From Litoditis marina (Eukaryota; Nematoda; Chromadorea; Rhabditida; Rhabditidae): a DNA stretch of 64,000 nucleotides. Positions 24,206 through 35,721 of this stretch are shown here, in pieces; position 1 is the stretch's first letter; every line of letters begins with the position of its first letter. The notes under the pieces are model-generated. The model was given only the letters and a program-made list of their open reading frames with translations, was not told the DNA's origin and did no database searches. The DNA is taken from contig OZ038433.1 in the NCBI GenBank assembly GCA_964036275.1, positions 48,175,616 to 48,239,615 on the forward strand. Direction: 5' to 3'. The position numbers and the translations under genes were made by a program.

Positions 24206-26272
24206 TCAGCAACGACGATTGGTAGGCGACTTCGTAGACGACTTCTTGTGAGGAACGATGGGTGAATTCTCACACCAGTTGTTCTTGTGATACGCTTCAC
24301 ACAACTCAAGAAGCTCCGCATCATCCGGCATCTCTTTCCTCCCCATCAAATGAGTTTTGAGATCCTTTGCGAACCGCGTGTCATGATCAGTTCCGATACT
24401 GCAATCATGCTTGAGACCAAGTTTGACACAACCGTCTCCGAACGTTTTCGACATAAACTGGGAACTTCGATCGGTCACCACAGTTTTCCCTTCTACGTAT
24501 CCTCTTTGCGGTGCTTCGTTCAATGCACGTACAACCGAGCCACTCCGAATATCAGTCAACAATGATAATTCAGGATTACGCTTTCCGTCTTCGAGAACCA
24601 GATACGATATACCATCACTTGGACCGACAACGTCCACAACGATGTTCTCATGATCGATAGGTGTTTTCGCTAACACTTCGCTTTGGTTTGATCTTTCCGC
24701 TTCAATCACGTTCACATTTCGCGTCTTCTCTTCAACAACAGAGCAAGATTCGTGTTCTCGTTTCGATAGATCGTTTATAGCTGCAACTTGAACCTGGGTT
24801 ACGCTACCCTTCTTCTCTTGGACAACAGAGCAAGAACTATGTTCAAAGTTCGATTTTGCGTTTAGGCCAAGGTAGTCGCCCTTGCCGCCGTTCTTGAGCA
24901 TTTCCAGATAATAACTCATCGAACCGTTCTCCGTTAGCCAATCCAAGCCAACCAGATTTTTCGTACCGGATACATATGCATAACCTGTTCCGAACTCGTC
25001 TTTCATCTTGAAATCACATTTCAGTCTGCCATGTACTGACATCGTACCGCCGCTGGCATTCATTACCTGAATTGTCGATTTTTCGAGTTTAGGTGATTCC
25101 ATTTTCTCCCAGGCATCAACACCCAACAATATGATGTCCGAACCAGTGTCCAACTGGAAATCAACCTCTTCACCGTTAACTTCAACAGGTAGGTAACGTC
25201 TCACAACGTTAACCTTTGCACTTCGTTCGGTGGTCTCAACAACTACGCTGTTGTTCACACGGGCCCCACCTTTTCGCGATCTTGTCTTGAATTTAGTGAC
25301 TCGTTCACAAAATTCCTGCTTGTGTCCGCGTTCGTTACATTTCCCACAGATCCACGGTCTTGATCTACACGTTGCCGATGTGTGACCATTTCGACCACAG
25401 TTCCAACACAATGGACTGTCTTCCGGTGATCTGTCAGAACGTACGTCTTCGTTTCGCGTTTTCACCTCATGCACCGACACTGTCTCGTTCTCGATCAGTT
25501 TCGCGTCTCGCTTCAACGAAATGAAACGTTCACACTCTTTATACAGGTCGTGCAGAGTGACCGTCTTTTTCTCGTTGTGCATGCTATCCAAATAGACTAG
25601 CAATCTCTGTCTAACGTCGTTTTCGCGTGTCGACTTCAGTCCGTATATCCACACCAGAGCCTTCAACCCGTCACTGTCGAGCTCATGTATCTTTGCCTTT
25701 TCACACTGCTCATTTACACGGCCAGTGTATTCCATATAATCCTCCGATGGACTCTTCTCAACTTTCAAGCAATGATACCTGGTGGTAAATATCGACGACC
25801 GAACGTCAAACATATCCTTCAACATTTTGACCGTACTGTCAAAACCAATGTCGGATGGCGTCTTGGGCAGAATCTTCTGTACCGATCGTCTTTTGTACCG
25901 ATCGTACACGTGTTCTCCCATTTTACCGATGAGCAGACGTACTTTTTCACTGTGTGACAACGCAGCACCTTCAATAGTAAAAATATCTCCGTAACGTTCG
26001 TACCATCTGCTGAACGTCTGCTCGTATTCTGCATCGAAATGGAACTCGCTCAACCGTCCGTTAAGTTCAGCCATGAGCTTCGCATTTCCGACTACAGTGA
26101 CCATAGTTTCACTTTCACCCTCCACCGTACCACGAGAGGTTACTAGCGTCAACAACTTGGTCATTTGCTCTCTCTGCAAATCTATCTGCTCTTGTTGCTG
26201 TTTCATCTGTTGTTGATGACGTTCATCCTGCTTTCGAATCATCTCCAGCAACAATGCATTAGTGTCCTCCAT
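24206..26272 (-). CDS. Gag-protease polyprotein fused to an integrase remnant, 688 aa
   Basis: Residues 1-45 are a Gln-rich coiled coil. About 65-260 is a Gag core (GRLSEFHFDAEYEQTFSRWY). Two CCHC zinc knuckles follow: C289-C292-H297-C302 and C309-C312-H317-C322. A retroviral-type aspartic protease has the catalytic LDTGSD at 374-379 and the later NLVGLDWL strand. After about residue 460, where reverse transcriptase is expected, the frame passes through a low-similarity stretch into what resembles an integrase core (VVDVVGPSDG with D547, and VVTDRSSQF with D601). The catalytic Glu is not recognisable. The element would need RT and integrase from elsewhere to move. It is a genomic retrotransposon copy; no envelope-like gene is present. 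Confidence 0.88.
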   Translation of the reverse strand: MEDTNALLLEMIRKQDERHQQQMKQQQEQIDLQREQMTKLLTLVTSRGTVEGESETMVTVVGNAKLMAELNGRLSEFHFDAEYEQTFSRWYERYGDIFTIEGAALSHSEKVRLLIGKMGEHVYDRYKRRSVQKILPKTPSDIGFDSTVKMLKDMFDVRSSIFTTRYHCLKVEKSPSEDYMEYTGRVNEQCEKAKIHELDSDGLKALVWIYGLKSTRENDVRQRLLVYLDSMHNEKKTVTLHDLYKECERFISLKRDAKLIENETVSVHEVKTRNEDVRSDRSPEDSPLCWNCGRNGHTSATCRSRPWICGKCNERGHKQEFCERVTKFKTRSRKGGARVNNSVVVETTERSAKVNVVRRYLPVEVNGEEVDFQLDTGSDIILLGVDAWEKMESPKLEKSTIQVMNASGGTMSVHGRLKCDFKMKDEFGTGYAYVSGTKNLVGLDWLTENGSMSYYLEMLKNGGKGDYLGLNAKSNFEHSSCSVVQEKKGSVTQVQVAAINDLSKREHESCSVVEEKTRNVNVIEAERSNQSEVLAKTPIDHENIVVDVVGPSDGISYLVLEDGKRNPELSLLTDIRSGSVVRALNEAPQRGYVEGKTVVTDRSSQFMSKTFGDGCVKLGLKHDCSIGTDHDTRFAKDLKTHLMGRKEMPDDAELLELCEAYHKNNWCENSPIVPHKKSSTKSPTNRRC

Positions 26273-26581
26273 ACTGAGCGAGCACTATTACACAGAATTT
26301 GTCACAACGAACACACTCGAAGTTACACAACCACAGTTCTATTCGCACGAGCACGAGCAGCAACTATGTTGTTTCTGTCTTTTGGTGAAACTGACACCAA
26401 TGCCGTTTACTGTGGATCAGCGCGATGATCACACACAGCTCAATCTCTCTTCCTCTTTATTTGGTGAAACCAACACCAAATTAGATCGAACAACTCCAAT
26501 GTTCAATAACTACCTTAGCGAAGGCTAGTTATCACTGCAATCACCCTCCACGAGAGTCGTTGCTATCCTGATTGCCAATTA

Positions 26582-26825
26582 TGTTGTATCCGTAGCCAAC
26601 GGTACAGCACAATAATACACACAGATATGAACACTCCGGTTATACCTGGTCGAGCGAGGAAGAGGAGAGAAGTAGACCACTTTATGAGCCGGCAGAAGAA
26701 ACAATAACAATGATAGACACAAACTGGCACACGTCACTTCACACGTGAACGCGCGCTATGCTAATCAGCTTACATGTTAACAGGAAAACATACTACGAAA
26801 TAGAAACTGTGTCTACCACACAACA
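26582..26825 (-). repeat. 5' LTR of the gypsy-type element
   Basis: 244 bp and would carry the promoter for the Gag-protease ORF, whose ATG lies 309 bp further along the minus strand. Confidence 0.93.
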
Positions 26826-27059
26826 CAAAGATTCTGATGACACTGTAATACATTTCTAATGTGCGGCTTGTGATTCGAGTAATCGTGTCCCGAGACAAAT
26901 GCGGAATGAAGAATATAATATAAATTTTTGTATTTGTATAATAGATGAATGTGAAATGGTGACACTTTTATTTCCTTCTTTTTTCTCAGTTTCTTCCCCA
27001 TTATTTCGAATACGATGACTTTGAGTAAGTAGAAGAGGTGCGTTATGGCGAACGCAAGC

Positions 27060-27191
27060 TATACTGTTAGTCAATCGCACAGTCAGGTGAAACATGTTAA
27101 ACACAGCAGAACTGAGAAACGTGCAACAATAAAGTGCACGATACCTCATTAAACGTTAGCTTCACGTGAATGGTTTCAAGTACAGTTAGTA
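27060..27191 (-). repeat. Family A element, copy 4
   Basis: TATACTGTTAGTCAATCGCA start, diverged right end. Confidence 0.75.
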
Positions 27192-28067
27192 GATCAGGCG
27201 GTTCTGGAGTAGAAAAAGTATAGAATCTGGGTCACGTTTCGTGATGCTCAAGAGTGAATCGAGAGTTCTTTGTGAACTCGTGCCGAATTAGTTCGATTTG
27301 TATTTCACAATAACTTACCCTTTCACTCCATAAAAATCACTAGTTGAATTTATCTATAGCTGCATATATGTGGAAAAGCTTGCTGATCCTTGCCGATGAT
27401 TCATCGCACTACAAAGTTTCACTTGCGTTATATATATGTAGCGACTTTCGAACTACATTGCGTGTGCGATTTCAACAACGTATTTTCATATAGTCACCCA
27501 TATGAATCCCTCATCAATCCTCGGACCGTTCCGTCAACTCGTAAAATTAAACCTTCACGAAAAAAAGTGTACCCCTGTTCATGGTTGATTCTCATTTCTT
27601 CACTGCCACTCGACTTGGAAAAATCTTCTACATGCCTCAAACCGATAATTGAGCAATTTATAGCGGTAATTTACATAATGGGTTAAGATCAACGAATAGC
27701 CCCTTCGAGATTGTGTAGTATATACCGAGCATCCGAAACATTGGGCCGGTGTTGAAGCGGGAACATGACGTTCTTCTTTTGCCTAGGCATACGCGCGCTC
27801 CGGGTTCGTTTTGAGAGCCATATCCGAGACAAATCCGAGAATATATATCCGACTTCTACAAAAACGTGAAAAATGAGAGAATAATGAGCTATTCCAAACT
27901 GGTTGATTCTGCACGACCTTATATCTGCACTAGTGATTGAACACCATATTGGTTTTTGCTTTAACCTCGTTCTGAAGTGATACAGATGAACGCATTCAAG
28001 ATTCAAGATGTTTTTACACGTTCCTTCGAATGAAATTTTTTGAAAAAAAAACTTGTTTTTCCAATGA

Positions 28068-28399
28068 TCACAGATCCCTCATAATCTTCGTATAGTCCAA
28101 GTCTTCGTCGGAGTTTGGCCATTTTCATTTGTAAAAAGGAGCTTTGCAGCGTTCCACAGATAATATAACGCTGTTTATAATATTTTGATATATGTTAAGC
28201 GTAATTTGCTTCGAGTGGTGGGAACTGTTGAATTGCAGGTTATACACCCATTACCACAAATTAATGCGACAACCACGAAAATTATACAAACATATTATGA
28301 ACAGCGCTATATTATCTGTGGAAAGCTACCAAGCTCTTTCTGACAAATGAAAATCACTAAACTCCGACAAGGTGAGACTTAGCTATGAGAGATCTGTGA
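28068..28399. repeat. Hairpin element, arms about 150 bp
   Basis: TCACAGATCCCTCATA...CCACAGATAATATAACGCTG is mirrored by CAGCGCTATATTATCTGTGG...TATGAGAGATCTGTGA. The arms have diverged moderately. Confidence 0.75.
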
Positions 28400-29005
28400 A
28401 TATTAAAGAAAAATCTGTAGGATTGACGTTTTTTACAAGAAAAATGTACTTTGTATGAATATTTTCAACAGTTTGTGAATACCGGAAAATTTCTACAATT
28501 GATACAGACATCAATCCAAATAATTAAAAAATGCGAGGTTTCGTAAACCAGATTTGAACTTACCACTCGAATCTACGCAAAATTCCTCAAATCAAGATCA
28601 TTTTTAAGTATAGCTCACTCTTTATGTACTATCTGTGAAACATTCGTTTGACGGACAAGCTCAGTTCTTGGAAGTCTGTCGACTACAACCCACTCTGCAT
28701 CGCGTTTCCTAGGTGATACCGATACGCCAGGTCATTAATTTGACGGAAATCGTCATTCAGTACTTTCATTATCATAAACTTACTTGTTGTAAACCTAGTT
28801 AGTTGTTAACTTAGTTATGCTATTCAATTGTGTAAAGATTGAATACACATATTGAATGAGCTTGTGAGCCAGGAAAAATGTTTCACAGTTAGTACATAAA
28901 AGCCGACATTTTGCTTCTGAAGGAACAAACCAGCTCACTTTCGGTATTTATTCTTCAATGTATGTTCAAAACTGAACTCTTGTCTGGTTCTGGAACCCAG
29001 CAAAT

Positions 29006-29138
29006 CCTAGAAGTAAACTGATTATAGTCACGTAAATTCACCATTCTAATGAGGACTCATGCACTTTCTAATTGCAAGTTTCTGAGTTCTGCTGTGTTTA
29101 ACATGTTTCACGTGACTGTGCAGTTGACTACCAGTATA
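29006..29138 (+). repeat. Family A element, copy 5
   Basis: CTAGAAGTAAACTGATTATA start; TGTTTCACGTGACTGTGCAG conserved. Confidence 0.75.
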
Positions 29139-30087
29139 TTTCTCTTAAATTCGCATTAATTGATGTAAATCAAACTACAAACACAGCATGGAAGACCGCG
29201 CTTTTCTGCCTTCCTCCGAGCCTCTACACACAGTGCATGTGAATGTGATTATGACTCGAGAAATCACTAATTATCGTTTACTCTCAATTTTACACTACGT
29301 TTCCCACACTCTCTCCCTACAAGCACACTTTCGTAATGTGTCCTAGTGTTTCACGGATTGTTTATGTACTAAAGTGTGAAATTTGGGTCGTTCGCAATGT
29401 TAATATCGCAAATTGTAACAAGTGTTTGACATTCTGAACGTTTTAAGCAGTTCATTGTTTAGCTTTTATAGCATACCAAGCTATACTGCTCGACTCACAA
29501 CACAGCAAGAATAACAAATTGAATAAATTGATCTCACTATAGTTTTAAATAAATAAAAAGTATGATAACGTTGTTTTTGCGTAAATCAAAGTTTTTCTGA
29601 TCTCATTTAGGAATCCTTGAACTATAGAATGTGGTCGTAAGTACCGAAGTTACCAACGTATTACGGTATTACTAACTTAACAAACTGAAGTCCACAAAAG
29701 TTAGGAAACTGAGGGTGATTGCAACATTTTAGCCGTTCGCTACAGTCATTCTGAAATCGGTTTGATCAGTTGAATACCAAAGTACTATCATTACAGGGAA
29801 AGAACTGTATAAGTAGAAGCGAGGAAACATTCAGGCGTGGGACTACCGTTCAGCTAACGCGCAGTGAACGTGTTTGTTTTATGAAATACAAGTCACTAAA
29901 TATAAGTCTCCCAACAAAACAAACTTCATATACGTGTACAAAAGAGTACGAAAATATTTTTAGTAATAACATTATTACCAGTGGTCATATCTATAAAATT
30001 CATTATCTATAAAAGGAGCTGCCCGCTTGTCTGGGCCCTCCTCTTCAGCGCACTCTTTTCGTTATCTAATCGCACACGGAAGATAGT

Positions 30088-30222
30088 CTAAACTGTTGAT
30101 CAATTGCACGGTCACGTGAAACATGTTAAACACAGCAGAACTCAGAAAAGTGAATGACAGAGTGCACGATGTCTCATTAGAATGCTAACTTTACGTGACT
30201 ATTCAACTGACTTCTAGTGTAC
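30088..30222 (-). repeat. Family A element, copy 6
   Basis: AACTGTTGATCAATTGCACG start; end TGACTTCTAGTGTAC. It abuts the palindrome at 30246. Confidence 0.78.
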
Positions 30223-30245
30223 TCGTTCCTTCATAATCAGCAGTC

Positions 30246-30479
30246 GCTCGTCCCAGTGACAAGAACGGAACTTCCCGTATCTCGGTACGGTCCCGGGACG
30301 ATGCCAACGATTACGGTAGAAGTGGAACAGATTTACATATAATAGACTGCAATGTTTTCAATAATTTATTTGGTTACGCAATCTTATATGTAAATCTGTT
30401 CCAGTTCTACCGTAATCCTCGATACCGTCAAGGGATCGTATCGGGACGTGGGGAGCCCCGTTCTTGTCCCTGGGACGAG
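30246..30479. repeat. Hairpin element next to family A copy 6
   Basis: CTCGTCCCAGTGACAAGAAC and ACGGTAGAAGTGGAACAGAT on the left are mirrored by ATCTGTTCCAGTTCTACCGT and CTTGTCCCTGGGACGAG on the right. Confidence 0.78.
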
Positions 30480-31200
30480 CCGTCGCCGGACTAAGGAGTG
30501 ACCAATATATAAGACGCTGCAATATATATGACCCCACTAGATCCGACAAATACACACATTTCTCGAAAATGTTGTGCAAAATACACATCGGTTGTCACGA
30601 AAGTGGTTTATCTTTTGACCATGTGTATTCAAAAACCTTGCACAAGAAAAATCGACTGTAAAAACAGGATGTACCCAAAATATTGATGTATACACCTATC
30701 AAACTTGGTGACACAAAATTTTTAGAACCGAAAAAGTGGATCAATAGATTACTGAAAATCCTTAGTTAAAAAAGTGTGTAAACCTCCAGAAATGCATAAA
30801 TTTATTAGAATTTTGGTGTGTCCATGTGATCCTTTTCTGTTTTAAGCTGTTTTTTGTGCTTTGAGCGTTAAATTAGGGATTATACACGATATTCGTAGTG
30901 AAGAATTTGTGCATGTACACATTTTCCGTAGTACTACATTTGTGTACTTTACGTGTACACATTTCAAGATTTACCGATTTTGTGCATACCACTAGTTGCA
31001 CAATTTTGCTTCTAACGAATTTGCGTATACGATCTTGATTCATGTTTGCATGTACTTGGCGGTGTGGATTTACACATGGTTGATGCAATATTCGTTTTTC
31101 AGCGAATATAATATCTTATGCATCGGAGTGAAACACACAACGATGAGCGAAAAAGTTATTTTCAATTTTTTCTTGTGGGGACATATAAATTGCAGCGTCT

Positions 31201-31406
31201 TATATCGTTTGTTCCATCCATAACCCTCTGCAGTAATCTGCTCAAACTCACCGGTAAAAGTGAAGTACGTTGCCATTTTTGGATTTTTCTCAAAATTGTG
31301 GACTGCATAAGTTTCAAACCAAAATAGTGAACTGTTCACTAGAAAAAGCCACCTGAATATTGGACGGACTACTGTAGGAGGACATCGATTGGTGAAACGA
31401 ACTATA
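31201..31406. repeat. Family P element, copy 2
   Basis: TATATCGTTTGTTCCATCCA start, GACGGACTACTGTAGGAGGACA end. It lies about 80 bp before tRNA-like element copy 1. Confidence 0.65.
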
Positions 31407-31488
31407 TCGTTGTAGTTTGACTCCGATACAAACTATAGTTAACTAGATTCAGCAACGGGATCAAACTATAAATACAGCGGTGGGGCAA

Positions 31489-31686
31489 TATAGTCGTCGC
31501 CAACGGAAAGGCGAGAGGGTACTGTGTATCTAACTTTCCGCTGTGTATGCACACATGTGTTCGATTTCGAAGCCTGTCAATTATGTGCTCTAATAGCGCA
31601 GTGTTCATCGCTCTGCTACGAATCTTTTGCTCGCAGGTTCGATTCCGGCGAGCGATAGAAGTTTATAAATTTGGCACTCACTATAT
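31489..31686 (+). mobile_element. Inverted-repeat element carrying a tRNA-like domain, copy 1
   Basis: Ends TATAGTCGTCGCCAAC and (complement) TATAGTGAGTGCCAA. Inside, an A-box-like TAGCGCAGTGTTCATCGC and a B-box GGTTCGATTCC are spaced as in a tRNA gene (about 31595-31645). The acceptor stem pairs poorly, so it is a tRNA-derived relic rather than a working tRNA. Confidence 0.7.
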
Positions 31687-32349
31687 ACACCGAATAGACG
31701 TACTTCAGAAATAGCGAATTCTATAGTACGAATTTGATAATATGAGGCGCATTGCTTTAAGATTTTGAACTTAATTTATAATATTCAACATCGAATATCG
31801 TTTCGCTCACGTTTATAGGCAACAACTTTCATAGGCGATTATCCGGAGCTAACTCATACCTTATTAGCGTAGAAATTGGACAACTCAAATTCGAAGAACA
31901 GCATAGAATACGAAAATCATCAGACAGTTAACAATACTGAAATGATTCAAGACTAGAAGGAAATGAACCGTACACAACAGATTCAGGAAACTCGGATTGT
32001 ACACTGACTGTAGAACTGATTATGCCCTCTTTTAAAGATCTTTATGTTATTGTGATGGAATGCAAGACCTATGACTATATTTTTATGATTTGAAAGGACT
32101 GTAGGCTATTGTGGTCGAACGTATTTCCAGTGGAAACCAAACCTTTATGACCACAACCAGGTTTTTATTTATTTTTGATTCAATCATTGTCAGATATTAT
32201 AACAATAATAGTAACAATTCATGCATGCACAGACCTAATGAGAGCTAATATTATTGCAAAATCTATATAAGTAGATGCGAGGAAACATTCAAACGTGTAC
32301 AAATCGCCCGTCGCTCTGCAAAAGTCTTTCTTTCCTGAAGTTGGTCTGA

Positions 32350-32543
32350 CAGGAACCGAATCTCGTGTATTGCGCTCCACGGTTATTTCCGTCGCTCCAA
32401 TGCAAATGCGGTATGAAAACTGATTTATCGATATCTTGTAGATCATTCAATCACAGTATTAGCGGCGATTCCAAAATGGGGAGCATTCGCGTTGGAACGA
32501 AAGAATTAACAGTGGAGCGCAAAAAACGAGATGTGGTTCCTGC
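32350..32543. repeat. Imperfect hairpin element
   Basis: CAGGAACCGAATCTCGTG..TTGCGCTCCACGG is mirrored by CAGTGGAGCGCAAAAAACGA then GGTTCCTG. A decayed relative of its edge (TATAAGTAGA.GCGAGGAAAC) also occurs near 29808 and 32267. Confidence 0.6.
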
Positions 32544-33270
32544 TAGGCATTCTCTTGTTTCTGTGTCTAATGCAACTCTACCAGAAATAACAATAATCTT
32601 GTTCTATTCTGTTCCTTTCTTTCTCTTTCTTTCTTTTTCTTCTCTTTCTTTATCCACAGTTCAAGTGTACACGCTTTTTATACTTTTTTCTGTGAGCTCC
32701 CGATGCAACTTTCCATTGATCTTTTTTTCTATGCTTCAACACGTTTCAAGTGACACACTATCTCACTGAAAGTACAATTGTACAATTATCGCAGTCTAGT
32801 AACTCCGTCCAATATGCTTACCGCAATTCGTACTAATTGGCTCGATTCGTAATCAGTTTGTCACAGATTACCCCCAGAATCGCCAAGTATGTGTCATACT
32901 AAGTTTCGAAACAGGAAGTTTTGAAAAGCATTGACGTACAACTTATTCCAATATCTTGCTATTTATAAACACGTTTCGTTTCTTCTTATCAATATTACTG
33001 AAATAGTATTATCATTAAAGAAGTCTGTCGACCCACTTCCTCCATTATATATAAACAGGTTGAAACGCTGAAACGATCAACATGACACTTACCAGATACA
33101 AAGTGTCGTATTCGTAGGGCTTATGATTATTTCATCCACTGGTGCGATAAGTCAACCTATGGCTACAACTTCATAGAGATTCAAAGACCAATCAGTAAAT
33201 ATAATACGGTAGAGACAGCTTGCCACCAGTTTATCTGATTTCTGCCTGCTTATGAGATAGCTAGTGAGTT

Positions 33271-33401
33271 TATACTAGAAGTCAATTCCATAGTGACGTG
33301 AAGTCGGCAATCTAATGAGGAAACGTTCACTTTGTCATTGCACGTTTCTGACTTTTGTGTTAAACACGTTCAACGTGACTGTACAATGGACTAACAGTAA
33401 A
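33271..33401 (+). repeat. Family A element, copy 7
   Basis: TATACTAGAAGTCAATTCCA start. The central TCACGTGA has decayed to CAACGTGA. Confidence 0.72.
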
Positions 33402-33455
33402 AACAGTATCTGAAGTTTGAGTTGACTGCTGTAACTCTAAATGTTACGTGAGACG

Positions 33456-33519
33456 CACAACAGAAATCACAAACGCATTGATGAAGTGCGCAGTTGCTAG
33501 TATTTGTGATCATTCTATC
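33456..33519 (+). repeat. Direct repeat left of the non-LTR remnant
   Basis: CACAACAGAAATCACAAACG... recurs at 35140-35202 with a few mismatches. The pair brackets the reverse transcriptase remnant and may be remnant terminal repeats or an older duplicated target. Confidence 0.55.
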
Positions 33520-33529
33520 ATATTCACAT

Positions 33530-35083
33530 TAATTTACATATTTATTCATTCACATCGCTTCGTTACGAGGCGGTGGTCATCATACAGGTCACAGATCTTT
33601 GTAGTAGCAGCTTCTTCTGAGTTGTTCTTGGTCCCTCTCCTTCATAGAAGACTTATAATAATATTTATTCCACTAAGTAATAGCACATAATAATAATCTT
33701 CCGTGAAATAGGAATAAACTGAAAACCCCAAAGGGATGGAAGCATAACTCTTCCATCTTCAGGTCATGGGGAGCTTTTTAGCATTTCAGTTGACTCGCAT
33801 CTAAACTATTGTAGTGAAAATGGAACATGTTGGAATAGGACGGCAATATCAATAACATCCAAATACGTCTTAAATTGCTCAACACTTTTCAATTGTCCAA
33901 TATCCTTACTTATTGAATTCCACATTTTTAACACTCTCGGAAAGAACCAATTAGTATCACTGATTTTATCGCATAAAATGAGACGATGCCTATCCCTCGG
34001 AAGGTTACTGTTTTTCCATGGAACGATGGGAAGCTGGGATAGGCCCGTCCTTATTTTGTAAGCCTGTAACAAGTCAAATTTAGCACGTCTGAAATAGAAT
34101 GGTCGTTCGTTCAAAATGCTCAATCTATCCGTGTAAGACTCATAAGAGACTCTACATTTCTGAAAAGCGGTAGCCGTGAATCTCCTTAAAGGGACCGTAC
34201 CTCTTTAATTTGATGATTTGAGTTATCAGTGGACACATGGGGACAAAAAATGGACAAAACAGTCAGAATTAGTGAAAATTCCGCAACTTGGGTCGTTTTT
34301 GAGCAAATTTGAGTACGACCACAACGCGGAAGCCACAGAACGTACCTATTTTCATGGAGACGCGCACAAATTGTCTGCAAAACGTCCGTGAAACGTATCA
34401 TAAATTCAATCACGTAACAACTGACATATTTAAAAGGGTTTTTAGTTGTCTATGCCTCTTTTTGGTTAAAATAAGATTGAAGTTGTGTGTAATAAAACCT
34501 AATTCATGTTTTGACCAAAAGTTCTGCGATACAGTAACCCTTATAATAGTTTGGCTCATAAAAGCCTTGGTTCTCGGCTGATTTCCATTTTTCTTTTTTT
34601 GTGTAATAGTAAGGGACCATCAGTATACTACCAAAGCGGTATCTTGAGACTTCATGTTTTTTAATCGATCCAAATTATAGAGAAACGGTCCCTTTAATGG
34701 TCCTTCTAAAACAAGACATGAGTGTGAATTAAGAGAAGGACAGTATATTTCGCTACAATATAGAAGTACCGGTGAAACATAAGTATTGAATAATGCCATA
34801 TACTCTTCCGGAGTACCGAACGAAAATGACCGAAGTATTTTTGCTGAAATCGCTGAAGCTTTGGCAATCTGCTGATTTATGTGACACTCAAAATTTAGTT
34901 TTTCGTCAATCATTACTCCAAGATCTCTTATGACCTCTCTTGGTTCAATGAGATTTCCATTGATGTAATATTTCTTTCCTTCATGGTGGATTATCCAATG
35001 CTCTAACGGCATAGATCCAGTGACATGCAAGAAACTTCTTGAAAAGAGGGGGTAAAGGACTACTTGCAAACATGCATTCCTGT
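33530..35083 (-). mobile_element. Non-LTR retrotransposon remnant (C-terminal reverse transcriptase part)
   Basis: Minus-strand pieces at 35069-34698 and 34185-33806 carry the typical end of a CR1/jockey-like reverse transcriptase: VIRDLGVMIDEKLNFECHIN, the YVSPVLLYCSEIY segment, then RRFTATAF, DRLSILNERP, RAKFDLLQAYKIRTGL and LKMWNSI. The pieces are split by a TTAA-flanked insertion (34190-34693). The N-terminal RT part and endonuclease are missing, so the copy is dead. Confidence 0.75.
34190..34693. mobile_element. TTAA-flanked inverted-repeat element (piggyBac-type MITE) inside the non-LTR remnant
   Basis: AGGGACCGT terminal inverted repeats about 24 bp long, with direct TTAA on both sides (34186-34189 and 34694-34697). 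Removing the element and one TTAA joins the two RT pieces in frame (LEGPL to RRFTAT), which fixes the boundaries. 504 bp, no ORF of its own. Confidence 0.85.
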
Positions 35084-35139
35084 ACGGACCAGCGATTCCC
35101 AGTCGCGAGCGTGGCCCGGGTTTTCTATCTTGTCATCGC

Positions 35140-35202
35140 CACAACAGAAATCACAAACGCGATGATGAAGTGCGAGTTGCTAATATTTGTGATAATTCTA
35201 TA
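35140..35202 (+). repeat. Direct repeat right of the non-LTR remnant
   Basis: Partner of 33456-33519, same orientation. Confidence 0.55.
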
Positions 35203-35494
35203 CTACTGCTATAGTTTTCTTTCAGAACAGTTGGTTCCGCTGTCATTCATACGTGGACTTTGATTGCGTGTCAACATGTATCTAAACCTCTTTTGCATTT
35301 TTTCAATTGTTTCGTTCGATGCTGGCATTTACCACACTGCAGACGTTTACTAAACAAAAATTTATTGTTGGCTTCGGTGGCTCAGATTGACAGCTAATTC
35401 TTCTCATATAGTCCTTTTCAATTTCACTGAGACCTCTACAGTACCATTACAAAACTTCGGTCCGTTTCAACAACGTGAGATTTGTCGGAGAGGA

Positions 35495-35721
35495 TATAGT
35501 TTGTTTCACCCACTTATAATCCCATACAGTAATCTTCTCAAATTTTGAAGTTAGAGTTTGGTTTATTTGTGGTTTTGGATTTTAGCAAATTTTAATAATG
35601 ACGTTAACTACCACAAACTCTAGCAGTTTGAAACCGAAATATTCTAACCTCCATTAGAAAACGCGTCCTGAAAATTTGACGGATTACTGTAGAAGGACAT
35701 TTATTAATGAAACAGAGTATA
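35495..35721. repeat. Family P element, copy 3
   Basis: TATAGTTTGTTTCACCCACT to GATTACTGTAGAAGGACA and GAAACAGAGTATA. Confidence 0.7.

Larger units (their letters stand above)
23888..26825 (-). mobile_element. Ty3/gypsy-type LTR retrotransposon, internally deleted, young insertion
   Basis: Two 244-bp LTRs (23888-24131 and 26582-26825) start TGTTGTG and end ACAACA on the minus strand. They differ at only about three sites. The 5-bp target duplication CAAAG flanks both ends (23883-23887 and 26826-26830). A purine tract AAAAAAGGGAGG abuts the 3' LTR. A TGGCAATCAGGATAGC stretch four bases inside the 5' LTR is the likely primer-binding site. The internal part is only 2,450 bp, with no reverse transcriptase or RNase H. 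The single long ORF is intact. Confidence 0.93.
26826..29005. other. No gene seen
   Basis: AT-rich sequence with family A copy 4 and the hairpin at 28068-28399. Open frames here are short, lack splice support and match nothing I know. Confidence 0.5.
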
